Notes under the pieces: model-generated
What the model saw: only the letters and a program-made list of their open reading frames with translations
What the model was told of the DNA's origin: nothing
Databases searched by the model: none
Shown: positions 44,701-55,938 of the stretch, piece by piece
Numbering within the stretch: the stretch's first letter is position 1
How the letters are laid out: each line of letters begins with the position of its first letter
Translations under genes and position numbers: made by a program
From: Lepas anatifera
Taxonomy: Eukaryota > Arthropoda > Thecostraca > Lepadidae
Reading direction: 5' to 3'
Length of the DNA stretch: 64,000 nucleotides
NCBI GenBank assembly: GCA_034440635.1
Contig: JAOTON010001919.1
Location: 186,001-250,000, forward strand

Positions 44701-45742
44701 TGCGGCGAGCGAGTGCTCGGGCACGCTTGAAGGCTATAAGGGTCGTGGTTGTCGTACTCCTCCTAAGAACTCTAAAAGCCCGCTTTCTACTTAAAATGGC
44801 CTGCTTGCACTCGTGGCTCCACCAGGGAACAGGCGTTCGCCTGAGTTTGCCAGACGTCATGGGTATAAAAGTCGCTGCGGCCTCCAAAATCATGTTGTTA
44901 AAGTCTCTTACGCTCTGAGTAGCCGAAGTCGCAGAGGAGAGGTTCACCAAACCACACGCACTCTCAAAGCCAGTCCAATCTGCCCGCCGTGTGTTCCATC
45001 GTGGAAGATTTGTTCTGCAGACGGATGTCCGGGTTTGTGAGATGATAATAGGGAAGTGGTCGCTACCGTGTGGGTCATCTAGAGATTTCCACCGGAGCTG
45101 GGCTAAGAGAGACGGTGTACAAATTGAAAGGTCTATAGCAGAGTGATTTCCAGATGGAAGAGATACGTGGGTGGGGCGACCGGTATTCAAAAGACATAGT
45201 GAGTTTAGGTGGAGAAAGCGTTCAAGTGTTCGACCTCGAGCACACGTACGGCCCCCAGCCACTCCCCACGCGGCGTTGTGGGCGTTGAAGTCGCCCAATA
45301 ACATATAAGGGGTTGGGAGCTGATCAACAAGGCTGTTCAGATTATTTATGTCAGTGTTACCTCCCGGTGGTAAGTAAATGGAACAAACTGTCAGCTTCAT
45401 AAAACCCAAGTCGGCCCGGGCTGCCACAGCCTGCAAGGTACTTCTTAAAGTGATTTGATGACATGGTATGGATGTGTGGACAGCTAACATCACTCCACCG
45501 TATGCTATTGTGGTGCTAAATACGTCTTTTCGGAATATATTGTACTGTCGAACTGAAAACTTACCACCTGGACGCAGCTTAGTCTCCTGGAGGCAAACAA
45601 CAGATGGATTATAAGCAGATAAGAGGCTCTGCAGGTCCGAGACGTTTGAACGAAGGCCTCGGCAGTTCCATTGTAGAAATTGTGTCATTTATTTAAAAGA
45701 GAACGGGCCAAGATTTACTGCGGGCGACGATGTACGATCAGA
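41775..45742 (-). mobile_element. I-type LINE, 5'-truncated in ORF1, 11-bp TSD
   Basis: TCAGAGGCGGT at 41764-41774 and 45743-45753. The tail is CAT repeats followed by TTTGGTGTTTTAGGGCGCGCC...GGCGCCCATAAC. ORF2 is complete. Homology with the sister copy at 56528-63223 stops at about 45730, just inside the ORF1 end, and 12 nt of extra sequence separate this from the TSD. Confidence 0.92.
41963..45688 (-). CDS. LINE ORF2, intact 1241-residue endonuclease-RT-RNase H protein
   Basis: A single open frame from ATG 45688 (MTQFLQWNCRG). It encodes an APE endonuclease (residues ~1-220: WNCRG, LQETKL, GDFNAH near 133, AIDLSICT, GSDHFPI) and a linker with PVPWWSHECK. The RT follows (ILKPGK, YRPISLTSCVC, CGFRRGRST, PQGSVLSVALF, FVDDF near 668). 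The RNase H (FYTDGSK near 968, FTAELFAI, FTDSLSSLQAL, GNERADLAAK) keeps all four acids. A C-terminal knuckle CARCGERLSVRHLLVDC (CX2CX7HX4C) lies near 1176, and the protein ends FNVIYSPS. This is the full family length, with no lesion seen. It could in principle act in trans; the copy itself lacks ORF1 and a promoter. Confidence 0.95.
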   Translation of the reverse strand: MTQFLQWNCRGLRSNVSDLQSLLSAYNPSVVCLQETKLRPGGKFSVRQYNIFRKDVFSTTIAYGGVMLAVHTSIPCHQITLRSTLQAVAARADLGFMKLTVCSIYLPPGGNTDINNLNSLVDQLPTPYMLLGDFNAHNAAWGVAGGRTCARGRTLERFLHLNSLCLLNTGRPTHVSLPSGNHSAIDLSICTPSLLAQLRWKSLDDPHGSDHFPIIISQTRTSVCRTNLPRWNTRRADWTGFESACGLVNLSSATSATQSVRDFNNMILEAAATFIPMTSGKLRRTPVPWWSHECKQAILSRKRAFRVLRRSTTTTTLIAFKRARALARRIVLNAKRRWWLEYVCTVNRFTPTTQVWTRVKQLQGRSQSTSTPVLDDNGIKITDTKEVSNRMAAAFSMRCSSHVQDDSFRRLRGRAEQTNVNFGHNHSASYNVPFTMRELKGALRSVRPVSPGPDTIRNEMLSHLPDSSLASLLHIFNHIWVKHDFPEQWRDAVVVPILKPGKEGSSPGDYRPISLTSCVCKLLEKMVNLRLMSFLETNNLLSNIQCGFRRGRSTIDHLLALDLSIRKGFSRKQHTIAVFFDIERAFDLTWRHGILQKVFDLGVRGHLGWFLSNFLKNRRFRYRVGTSESDEYTQENGTPQGSVLSVALFAIAINDIANGIPPNINTALFVDDFTIWVTTSSTLSAVRQLQIALDKLERWSGQNGLKFSMQKTKCIHFCRKRNDCTDPVLTMYKQAIDVVEQTRFLGVIIDRKLTYVPHFKDLRDRCFKALNIFKVLTKLKYGADQKTLLMLYRSLVRSKIEYGSIAYDAATESSKRMLDTVHYHAIRIIIGAFRTSPTSSMLVEASEMPLDLRRRMHGMQYALKLFQFPNHPTFRKLFSHEQRRQIEHSPQYARHADYRIASWLDDAQVNLEQVELFQAPSIEPWMVAEPTVDTSLVSKTRYLTPVASQQVFLEHCQTSYPNHRLFYTDGSKGQDGVGCAFVSDDVARCFTLPSAASVFTAELFAILRCLDAILLSRQLRCVIFTDSLSSLQALECFGTKSSSSFYLDEIRHRLHRTHVKKKQVILAWVPSHSGIVGNERADLAAKQAAQGTVPSGLRIPCSDWFPHIRKHVTKLWQDRWDTDPKGQRLRALKPLIGKRFSGSASSRREEVILSRLRIGHTHATHSFLLCRDVPPECARCGERLSVRHLLVDCRDFEVERQRYFHGSPSLDSLLGEHPTVDFTAIAAFLKSVSFNVIYSPS

Positions 45743-45753
45743 TCAGAGGCGGT

Positions 45754-46049
45754 GCCGCTGTACCCTCGCGCCAGTATCGTGGCCCTCTATCGGGAGCTGG
45801 CCACACTCGGCCAGTAACGATCCATCCGCTCGATGGCGCTGGGGTGGCATCAGACGTGGTCCGCCTGCAGCGGCTTGTGGTGTGCGTTGGTGGGCTTCCA
45901 ATCCCTGATGTAATTGACGTGTGCCCTTGAGATGATTGATGACTGGTACCGATCTATTGTACGCCACCCAATCCCCGTCTTTATTTTACGTTATTTAATT
46001 TTTTTATTTCTCCATTAACCCCTTTTTTTCTTTTTTTTATCATATTCAT
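45754..46049. other. Unique flank between two LINE insertions
   Basis: No confirmed gene. It ends in a T-rich run and the TSD TTATCATATTCAT (46037-46049) of the following LINE. Confidence 0.5.
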
Positions 46050-49000
46050 CATCATAGTTGGGGTTTAAGGGCGCGTCGACTGCAGTGGCCATATTGCGCC
46101 CATAACTTAGCATATTGCGCACAGAGGAAAGACATGTAGATATATAACGAGACTTTTCGAGTTAGGTAGTAAGATAGGTCACTGTGTCTTGAAAGGTGCT
46201 GTACTTGTAGAGTGACATGTGTGAATCGAGGGTCAAAAGATACTGGTTCACGTTATATGTCTATGTCGGCGAGTAAATTACGTTGAAGTCAACACTTCTT
46301 AGAAACGATATTATGTCGGAGAGCTCCACGGTTCGATTTTGTCCCAAAAGAGAATGCAGTGATGGCGATCCTCCAAGATGCCGCAGTCTTTCCACCTCAA
46401 AATCCTGGCAGTCTGCAAGAACATGCTTAACACTAAGCGGCTCTCCGCATCGTGAACACTTTGGCGGATCGCCGCCACCCAAGCGGAAGGAGTGTGTGGC
46501 GTGGGTGTGGCCGATCCGCAGGCGGGAGAGGATAACCTCCTCTCTTCTGCAGCCCGCACTGCTGGATTTCCACACCCCTAGCTTTGGTTTAAGGCCTCTA
46601 AGCTTGACTCCTTTGGGATCACCATCCCACCTGCTCTGCCAGACACGAATAGCATAGTCTTTGGTAAGACCATATAGGTCAGAGAACGGAACACGGAGGC
46701 CGGGGGAGAGAAGCGCGTTCACCCGCGGACTTTGCAAGCCTGTCCGCCCGTTCGTTCCCGCCTATACCGCAATGGCTTGGCACCCAAACAATCTCCACAG
46801 TTTTTCCTTTCTGCCCTAGGTTGTGCAATTTCTGTCTTATGAGGGTCAGGAGATAAGAAGATGATGTATTGTGGAAGTAAAAGGACTCCAATGCCTGTAG
46901 AGAGGACAGTGAGTCCGTGAAGACCACGAACTTTCTCGCCCTTCGTTTGGATATCTCATCCAGGGAACGAAAGATGGCATACAGTTCCGAGGTAAAAACA
47001 GATGCTTCCTGGGGTAGGCTAAAACATTTTTCAGTGCGGCCACAAACATACGCACATCCCGTACCACTGTCACATTTTGAACCGTCCGTGTAGAAGTGAA
47101 TATGGCTTTCATACATTTCCGAGCAGAGTTCCATGAAAAGCTGGCGTATTGTTTCAGGAGACGAGTCTCTACAACGCTCGAGCAAGTCTGTGTTTGTGTT
47201 AGCTTTCGAGATCAGCCATGGATTGATAGCAGGCAGGTCGTATGGTTCAACAAGGTCTGTGCTTATATAAGCCTCCGCTAATAGGGCGCGAACTCTGACT
47301 CCCGGGTGGCGAGCCGCAGCACGCGACCCAGTTTCAACTATACGGAGGTGGGTGTCCCCGAAGAATGTCTGATATGTAGGATGTGTTGTATGTTGTTTAA
47401 GTTTCACGGCATATCGCATGGACAATATCTTCCGACGAAGATCTAGAGGCATTTCGTTTATGTCTACGAGCATACTGCTAACTGGTGAGGTCCTAAAAGC
47501 TCCGATAATAATTCTGATTGCGTGGTGATGAACAGTGTCCAGCATACGCTTCGCTGTTTCAGACGCTGAGTCATATGCAACGCAGCCGTACTCGATCTTT
47601 GACCTGATGAGAGACCTGTATAGCCTCAGCAGAGTTGCACGGTCGGCTCCGAACTTCATTCTCGTCAAGATTTTAAGAATATTCAGTGACTTGAAACACC
47701 TCTCTCTTAGGTCCTGAAAGTGGCGGACATAGCTCATGCGGCGGTCAAGAATGACCCCAAGGAACCTAACGCTATCTGCTACTTTCACACGCTGGCCATA
47801 GAGAGTAAGAACTGGATCGTCACATGGACGCCTGCGGTTACAGAAATGCATACATTTAGTTTTGGGCAACGAGAACCTTAGCCCGTTCTCGACACTCCAG
47901 CGCTCTAGGCGATCGAGCGCAAGCTGTAGTTGCCTAGCAGCGGCACTTGTAGTAGAGGTTGTTGTCCAAATAGTGAAATCATCTACAAATAAGGCACATT
48001 TTATGGTTGTAGGAAGAACGTCTACAATGTCATTTATCATAATAGCAAACAGGGCTACTGATAAAACGCTGCCCTGCGGGATTCCATTGCTCTGTGTGTA
48101 TTTATCGGATAAAGAAGAATTTACACGGAACCTGAAGTACCGTTCTTTAAGAAAGTTCAGCAAAAACCAGCCTAAGTGACCTCTAATGCCCATGGCGTGC
48201 AGTTTACTTAGTATTTTGTATCTCCAAGTTGTATCGTATGCGCGTTCCACGTCGAAAAAGATTGCAACAGTGTGTTGACGAGATGCCTGCCCTTCTCGAA
48301 TCGCCGCATCCAACAGAACAAGGTGATCTAGGGTACTTCGCCCTTGTCGAAATCCACATTGCTGATTACATAGAAGCTCATTACTTTCAAGGTACCACAT
48401 TAGCCGAACATTAATCATTTTTTCCATCAGCTTACAAAGACAAGACGTGAGGGAAATCGGGCGATAGTCATCGGGAGAAGACCCGGACTTTCCCGGCTTC
48501 AAAATCGGAAAAATAATGGCGTCACACCACTGTTCCGGGAAGTCGTTCTTAAGCCAAATGAGATTAAATATGCTAAGGAGAGATATAAGTGAAATATCAG
48601 GCAGATGAGTCAACATTTCATTTGTAATGCGGTCGAAACCCGGAGAAACTTGTTTTGTGCTCTTTATTGCCACCTTCAACTCTCGCCATGAAAATGCTGC
48701 GTTATATGAGGCCGAGTTATCGCTTCCAAAGTCGATGCCCTTTCGCTCTTCCACGGTGCGGAAGCGTGTGCTGTCGACATCTATATTTGTATTTCCACAT
48801 CGATCGTGGAATGCAGCGGCAAAGTGTTCCGTTACCTCCCTGGGATCGGTTACTTTGTGTCCATTGATTTCGAGAACAGGTGAGGTATTTTTGCGTTTTC
48901 CTTGTATGCTCTGAATGCGTGACCATACTTGTGTTGTGGGTGTATAACGGTTAACTGTACTCACGTAAGACATCCACCATCTCCTTTTCTCATTTAGAAC

Positions 49001-49221
49001 TACGCGGCGTGCAGCTGCTCTTGCACGCTTAAAAGAAATCAGGTTATGTCTTGTAGAATGCTTGCTAAAAGCTCTAAGAGCCCGCTTTCTTTTTAGAATT
49101 GCAGCCCTGCAACTGGCACTCCACCACGGCAGGGGCATGCGCTTTGGTTGTCCTGAAGTCATGGGGATAAAACTTCTCGCAGCGGAGAGAATCATTTCGT
49201 TAAAATTGCGTATAGCCTGAG
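46050..49221 (-). pseudogene. 5'-truncated I-type LINE, 13-bp TSD
   Basis: TTATCATATTCAT flanks it (46037-46049 and 49222-49234). The tail is at 46050-46106. ORF2 is open from 49234 to 46679: endonuclease-RT linker (FIPMTSGQPKR, PLPWWSASC), RT (YRPISLTSCLC, CGFRQGRSTLDHLVLL, FVDDFTIW) and RNase H (FYTDGSK, FTSELYAI, FTDSLSSLQAL, GNERADRLAK). A frameshift near 46700 then moves the last part (46737-46261: CSRCGEPLSVKHVLADC, FNVIYSPT) to another frame. The first Met (MNMITQ) comes from the target DNA, not the LINE. The endonuclease is lost. The 7171-7291 insertion is the same family. Confidence 0.9.
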
Positions 49222-49234
49222 TTATCATATTCAT

Positions 49235-50560
49235 TGTACCATGTCATCTCCCACCACTTCAGCGGCTGCAAATGAGTGATGTCCGATGAGGATAATTAAT
49301 ACTGACGATGGTGCCAAGCGAGAGGGGTGAGGGGAGTGCACCTGTGAGATAACAGATGTGTTTCTTAAGAATTACTGCAATGTTTTAATCTACGTAGCTG
49401 TGTATGCTTTATGTATGTTTTTTTATACTGGCAATATATGTGTATGGATGTAATTTTGCTGGTAATTCAAGCTCTGATCATTTCTTCTCCATTTCTAACC
49501 ATCTTCTGACATCAACATAGGCATTTGCTGGTTACCTTATCTATGGATGTCAAATTTTTTGATGCCAATGCCAGTCTGAAGAATGTAGTAGGTTTCCACG
49601 AGATCTCATTGGGGCATCCTGGAGACAGACCTTTCAGTGTAGGATCTGCACCTTCACTCTTCTTCAATTCAAAGTTTTCGATCCAGCTCTTGATAAAGAG
49701 TATTGCATGCAATTGCAGTGATAGCCACTGGAAGAAGCTGGGCGGAATATTGTGAGGGAGCTGGTACTCAACACCCACTGAAATCTATGGTACCAAAATT
49801 TGCTAGTATTTATTGTTTGGTAGGTATGGGTGATGGAAATTAAAAAAAGTTGGCTCTTTCACATCTTTCTTCCTCCCCCCTTAATATTCAGTTGTTGCAG
49901 GCAAGAAACATCATTTGCAAATATTTGCAAAAAAAATCAAAACATAACAGCCTTAAACTAGGAGGGTGAATGTTGCAGCAATATAGAAATTGAACAGGGG
50001 AGAGAGTTTGCATATCCTAGTTTGGTTCTGAGTAAACTTCCATTTCAATTTGGCAAGCTTGAATACAAAAATGCTGGAAAATTTGGATAGACTATCCGTA
50101 CCCAAGTATGCAAAGCATTGAAAAAGGTTTCTGTAAATTATCTCACTGCTGAAAATCATGCACCTCAAGTTTGCATTAATTTGCACTGAATCTGGCTCAC
50201 TCAACCTAACCAGCACAATTTATGGTCATTTTTGCAGTTTTTTTAAACCTATTTTAATTTTCCTCAAAGTTTCATGGCTTATGTCCCAGCTCCTTTGTAC
50301 CACACCATTACTATTTCACTAGTGACCACGCTGATAGCTCCAAAGCTGGCACCGCTCCCACCAGTCCTGGTGGAACTTGCACTAACAAGATCATGTTGGA
50401 GATGCCATACCTTCCAGACGCGCTCATGTGTCTTGGAGGCCCATCTGACTGATCCATTTCTTTGTTCCAGGGCAATGCATTTTACATGGGCTTTGCTCAA
50501 ATTTTAGCTTAGCTGGTTCATGGGAGGGCTCTTACAGTTCCCTTTTCCCTTGATTTGCAG
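49235..50560. other. Intergenic sequence upstream of the HARBI1-like gene
   Basis: Mostly AT-rich single-copy-looking DNA without a domain-bearing frame or LINE sequence. It may contain the promoter and first exon(s) of the gene that follows, because the exon at 50561 begins in mid-codon after a TTTGCAG acceptor. I could not identify that upstream exon. Confidence 0.5.
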
Positions 50561-53500
50561 GTGAAGAAATATATTTGTTGCTGGCTAATGTAGCCAGAAC
50601 ACGGCGTGCAGTGCAAGAGGTACTGACGTCTATCACAAGACCTAGTCCAAGGCCTTTTCAAAGGCCTTTTTCAAGGCCTCCCCGAAGACGTCGGAGATAC
50701 GTGACGGTTCTTGCGAGTCTTGTGGCTAGGAGACGCCTACGCCTACACAGGACGTCACGGATGTGGGAGGAGGAAGTCCCCAGATGGCCCGATCGCCTCT
50801 TCAAGGCACACTTCAGGGTAAGCATTACAAAAAGACGTCGAAAATGTTACAATCGACTTCGGTTCGAATCATGAATTATCGTATTCCGTGCGAATATGTT
50901 GATATGTATGTATAATATGTTGTGTCAGATAAGGTTTGCATAATATTGCATTTAAAACATGTATTGGAAAAGAGAAGCATCACGGTGAAGGACAATCACA
51001 AGTCGTTCCCAAGAAATGCAGATGTTCAGATATTCTTTTGGGGCTGTCATGGAGTGAGTTATACCTTCCATGTAGTCACAAAAGTCTTATTCGAACAATG
51101 GCAGCAACGGGACGGTGTTACAAGCTTCCTCAAGCTATTGCACTGAAGATACCGGAAGATATCGAGGCCATGTTTGTAGTTGTTTGTTTGCATGGCTGTT
51201 GTGAGGCATATCAGAGATCAGATATGCTTATTCATGGGCTTAACAGCCACTAGCATTCGGGTATGCATGCACATGTTTCTTTTGGTAAATGTTGCAGATG
51301 ACTAAGGCCACGTTCGACCACCTCGTGGAGCTGGTGAGGGACAGCATGGGGGTCGACGAGACCTCGCCTCACGCCTACCGTGCCGTCCCTGTGCGCAAGC
51401 GTGTTGCAGTGGGACTGTACACGCTCGCCTCAACCGCCGAGATGCGGGTCATTGGCGCGGTGTTCGGGCTCGGCACCTCTACGGTGCATAAGTGTTTCCG
51501 ACTCTTCCTCGAGTGAGTTCCTAATGCTGTGCATGAAATTCCTCACAACATGTAGGCTTATCGACCCTGTGTCTTTAATCAATGGCGAAACTTTCGTGAT
51601 GTGTGTGGGGCCGGGGTCGAACTGGGTTTAGCGATGGGTTGCTGATTGAAAAAGAACAGTCAGCATGGTGATGATTTCACATCAACGATATTGCGGAGGT
51701 AAATTTCAACCCGTCTCCAATGTCAAAGAGCAAATTCATAAAAAATGGCTATTCCAGCGAGCCTGTCCAATTGAGTTCATGCACAGTGCGATTATTGTAT
51801 TTTTCCAACGAAACCGGCATTTGAGAAGTTAGTGGATAACTGATTTTATTAATACAGATGTGAGTGGAAAGTTCTGCTCACCCAGATTCTGCCCACCATC
51901 CAGAAGCTGTCATGAACAATGATGACCTTCCATTCAGTTTAAATGTTCTTACCTTCTTCATGTGTATAATTATTAACTCTTATCAATGTTTGTAACATTC
52001 CGTTAATGAATTGTGTTAGAGAGCATTCTTTCTCCTTCAAAGCCGGTTTCCGATTATATAAATTGGATAAATAAATTTTATAAATTATATAAATTGGAAA
52101 ACAAATCAAATAGAAACGGTTATTATATGGGATATATATGACACCCAGTAGCCCAGTGCTATTCGTGGGTTTCTGATATAAGTACTGGTCGATGTCTTAA
52201 GAACAGTTTGATATGTATTTCCGGCAGGTGACATTTTGACGGCTTGAATGTGTAATTTTCGCGCTTTATTGATCGTTACAGTGCGGTGCTGGAGGTGGTG
52301 ATGCCACTGTACCTGCGCCTGCCAACCAACGCAGACGCTGCCGCTGGTGCTGAACGGGTGCGGCGCAGCACGGGCATCCCAGCTGTGTTCGCCGCGATAG
52401 ACGGCACCCATATCCCAGTCAGCCCGCCCGCGGCCCACTACAGGGACTACCTCAACCGGAAGGGGTGGCCCAGCCTGGTGGCACAGGGCGTGGTTGACGA
52501 CAGAGGAAGGTTAGCAGACATAAATACAGGGACTGTCAGACTTGCATTTGATATTTTTTTCTTCATGTAAAGACAATCCGCCCCCGCTGGGTGAATCGGC
52601 CAGTTGCGCAAAAAAATGGAGGAATCATTCACGTGTGTGTGTGCTGTGCGTATTTTCTTTTCGTGCTGATGGGTGTTAACATGATATAAAATTTGAGTCC
52701 GAATTGCTCTACCTTTAATTTTCTACGAAAATGGCTCAAAATAAGCTAGTCTTTAGCAAAATGTGATATACTTTGCACTTTTAGATTTACCTCTAACAAA
52801 GCCATAATGGAGCTCATTATCAGTTGATCAATGCTGCACTCTTCTTATGATTATTTCGGTGATGGGTTGTGCTAGTTTCTATGCCAATGCAGATGCTTTC
52901 CCTCGCCCCTAGCGTTGCATGAAGATCGCAGCTTGTGTGTCGTTTGATTGATCTTGTCTGCCAATCTCGCCGTCTTAGTCGTTAGAAGGCTTATTTTAAA
53001 CATGTATGGTTGATTGAATTTGTAGCTGAGGTTGGGACAATTGTGTTTTCTACAGGTTTATTTCTGTCTGCTGCAAGAATGCGGGGTCAAATCACGACTC
53101 CTTCGTGCTCCATGGCTCAAATTTCTACCATGTCGCTGAGGCTGGCCAGCTACCGCAGGTAGGTACGCAGGAGTACAGAAAGCTGCTACACAGTAACGGC
53201 TTGGTCTCTGTATGTATGCATGCACGTATTCCTTCCTCCCGGGCACCAAGAAATGCAAACTTTCATTCAAAGAGCGTATGTTCTGTAAGTGCCTCGTCCA
53301 AACTGGAATTCCTTACTGGCAACAGATAACTCCAAACACCGACGAGGAAAAGAGTGTACATGAACTCTTAGGATGCCCAAATTGTCGTACGCGACGAAAA
53401 ATACAGGCCTAATACGTGTAATTGCGACAGGGCCACGTGACGGTCTGCGGAGAGCAGGTCCCACTCCTGGTTGTGGGAGACTCCGCCTACCCAATGCGGC

Positions 53501-54369
53501 CGTGGCTGATCAAAGATTTCCGGGGTCAACTAACAGCGCAGCAGCAAGTCTTCAACAAGAAGTTGAATTCTGCTCGGGTCGTGGTGGAACAGGTAAGCGG
53601 TTTTTTTAAGAAACCAAAAAAGTGCGTTTTTACTCTTTCTTTGATATCTCGGACAGATAGCTAATTTTTCCAGAAACGAAAGAGAGGAGATTATTGACAA
53701 ATGTTTGATGGCTCATCTGCAGTGAAAATTGGCGTGTTTTGGTATTCTGATATTGATTTATGGGGAGGAAACCACGCTATGCCCATACCACCCCGGCTTC
53801 CCCTACACCTGAAGTGAATGGAAAATTATTCTTGACTGGGTGCCGCTCAGCAACCGGCACCCCAGACGGTCGAACTTGCTCGACTTGACTGCTTGACGGT
53901 CGAACACAGAGACCTCGTTTTTAGAAGCATGTGAAAAAGCCTAAAATAGCTGCCCAGATTTCGCACCCTAGAGTTAGGTGTATCTAATGCAGCACTTTTA
54001 AAAAGGGAAACCTGTAGTTTCTGATTCGAAATAAACATTGTATGACACCAGTCTTGTAACATGTGTCTTGTTCTGCAGGCGTTCGGCAGACTCAAGTGCC
54101 GCTGGCGGCGCATCCTGAAACGCTCCGAGCACCGCTGGCGGCTTGTGCCCCGCATGCTGCTGGCCGCCGCGGTGCTGCACAACCTGACGGAGTCTGCCGG
54201 CGACTGCTTCCACCCGGCCTGGGCAGCTGAGGGGCGTGCTGCTGCTGCTGAGGCCCCACAGCCACAGCCGCGGATCCCTGACCCCCGCAGGGATCACCCG
54301 GAGGGGAAACGCTACCAGCGCCTCCTCCTGCAGCACGTGTCTGCCCAACTCCGCCTCCGACCCGCATGA
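50561..54369 (+). CDS. HARBI1-like PIF/Harbinger nuclease, six exons, intact DDE triad (5' exon missing)
   Basis: Exons: 50561-50817, 51298-51512, 52282-52509, 53056-53158, 53431-53592, 54079-54369 (stop TGA). Every intron is GT-AG (donors GTAAGC, GTGAGT, GTTAGC, GTAGGT, GTAAGC) and every junction keeps frame. The visible protein is ~417 residues. Exon 1 is Arg-rich; FRMTKATFDHLVELV spans its junction with exon 2, which holds a helix-turn-helix-like region (VIGAVFGLGTSTVHKCF). The DDE_Tnp_4 domain follows: AIDGTHIPV (Asp ~197), NHDSF, GDSAYPM (Asp ~284) and VVVEQAFGRLK (Glu ~320), with the last two 35 residues apart. Human HARBI1 has 349 residues. Exons are GC-rich, introns AT-rich. It may be a domesticated gene or a still-mobile Harbinger transposase; terminal inverted repeats were not found. 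Confidence 0.9.
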
Positions 54370-54488
54370 ACACCCTGCAAGTGCGTGCGGTGCGATCCGT
54401 GTGGGGATCCTGTCCTGGGATGTGGGGGCTGGCGCCGGTTGAGGTGGCGCAGCGTCAGTCGACGGAGAGCAAATGAAGAATGATTGTA

Positions 54489-54494
54489 AATAAA
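54489..54494 (+). terminator. Polyadenylation signal AATAAA
   Basis: Canonical hexamer 120 nt after the stop codon of the HARBI1-like gene, at a sensible distance for its 3' UTR. Confidence 0.6.
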
Positions 54495-54724
54495 GACATG
54501 CTGGCTTCAAATATGTTATTATTCCGGTTTTTAAGTTCAATTGTGTACGGCTTAAAAGCTTTAGGGTTTGAGTATGTTTGTGAATTTTATCAACCCACCT
54601 TTTTTCCCCGACTTAATTTCCGCTTGAATTTTTCTCTTAAGACCGCGTGTTTTTTCCTGGTCCCTCAATGAACAAAAACAACGTGCCGTGTATTTATAAC
54701 ATATACACTAGAAACTGGAACCAG

Positions 54725-55422
54725 CTACACAAGAAAAACATCAGTGAGGGAGCGGTCCACGGCGTGCGGCGGCGAGCTCCAGAATCGCTCTAGTCTGGGC
54801 GGCAGTCTCTTCGACCAGCCGCTCCAGGAATTCAGTTTACCTACGTATTCTCTCCAACATTTTCTCTTTGCTTGTTTTATTGTGCGCCTGCAGGCGGCTC
54901 GAGATTTCCGATACATATTTAAGTTTCGCTGAGTGGAATTTCTTTTAAACTGTCTGTAAGCGCGCCGCCGCTCTCGGACAGCGTCACGACATTCCATGCT
55001 CCACCACGGTACCGGTGGTCGCCGAGGGTTATTTGATGTTCGCGGTATAGAAGCATAAGCAGCGTCTCGGAGGATAGCTGTAAATTGGTCGACTGTGAAC
55101 GGTGTTGGGTTAAAAAGGTTTCCAAATTGTCATCCACGAGGGAGCTAAATAAGGACATATCAGCATTTTTCATCTTCCAACGTTGCGGTCTCGTGCCTAA
55201 AACAGATGTGTTGTCACAAGTTACTAAAACAGGGAAATGGTCACTTCCCATGGGGTCACCGCACACAGCCCAGCTAAACAGAGCAGATAGCTCTGGGCTG
55301 CAAAGGCTAAGATCCAATGCCGATTCCCGACCGGATGGAATAGTAAGATGTGTTGGTGCTCCGGTGTTTAAAATAGAAAGGCTCACACCCTGGATAAAAT
55401 GATCGAGGTGCCGACCCCGAGA
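54725..55422 (-). pseudogene. LINE endonuclease fragment of a divergent I-type family
   Basis: Minus-strand fragment with ILNTGAPTHLTIPSG, ALDLSLCSPEL, GSDHFPVLV and then the linker (DAVRERRRAYRQFKR, RTIKQAKRKCWREYV), split by a frameshift near 54940-54960. It differs from the other LINE families here in sequence. At 55422/55423 it joins a piece of LINE 5' UTR in the same orientation, and at about 54725 it simply ends. Confidence 0.75.
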
Positions 55423-55938
55423 GATCCAGGAATCATAGGCACGTGGAAGGACGCCCATGATACTGGGATAATGTGGGTAACTGGGAAGTTATGAGTTGGA
55501 AAAGGAAGAGGGTCGGTCTGCGCTGTCCAGCCCAGACACGCGCCGCACGCGACCGAGGTGTTCACACTCCAAGACGAGCAAGAGTGCACACACCCCCGCC
55601 ACCCGTGGAGACACGCCGGGCCAGACAACACAGACAGTGGGCAGGAGGGGTGTTTAGGAGTGGACAGAAAGGATACGGGTGGAAAGGCATGGAGAGACAA
55701 GGAAATAAGGAAAGAAGAGGAAAAAGAACAAGGAGTTGGTGGGATTTGAATTTAGGAAGGCCAGGAAAGGATGAGGATGGCAGTTTCGATTTAGCCCCTC
55801 GCCCAAAGGCGGGAGGCGAAACCCATCCTGCCAACTGGGGTCGCGGGTGTCGTCACATCCCGTACCCAATTATCCATGTGCCGGACCAGTCAGCAGGTGC
55901 CAACAAGTCCAGCAGAAGAAAATCGGTCCCCTGCGGGG
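55423..55938 (-). other. Partial LINE 5' UTR unit (5' half only)
   Basis: It matches the 5' half of the 1.1-kb unit, from CCCCGCAGGGGACC (55938) down to the ATCCAGGAATCATAGGC segment. The ORF1-proximal half and ORF1 are absent; the foreign endonuclease fragment follows directly. GGAGAGACAAGG places it with the 2987-4083 sublineage. The 5' end abuts a plus-strand LINE endonuclease. Confidence 0.8.

Noticed and set aside
50274..50507. Possible first exon of the HARBI1-like gene (77-codon frame)
   Set aside because: No splice donor in a phase matching the exon at 50561 and no similarity to HARBI1 N-termini was seen.
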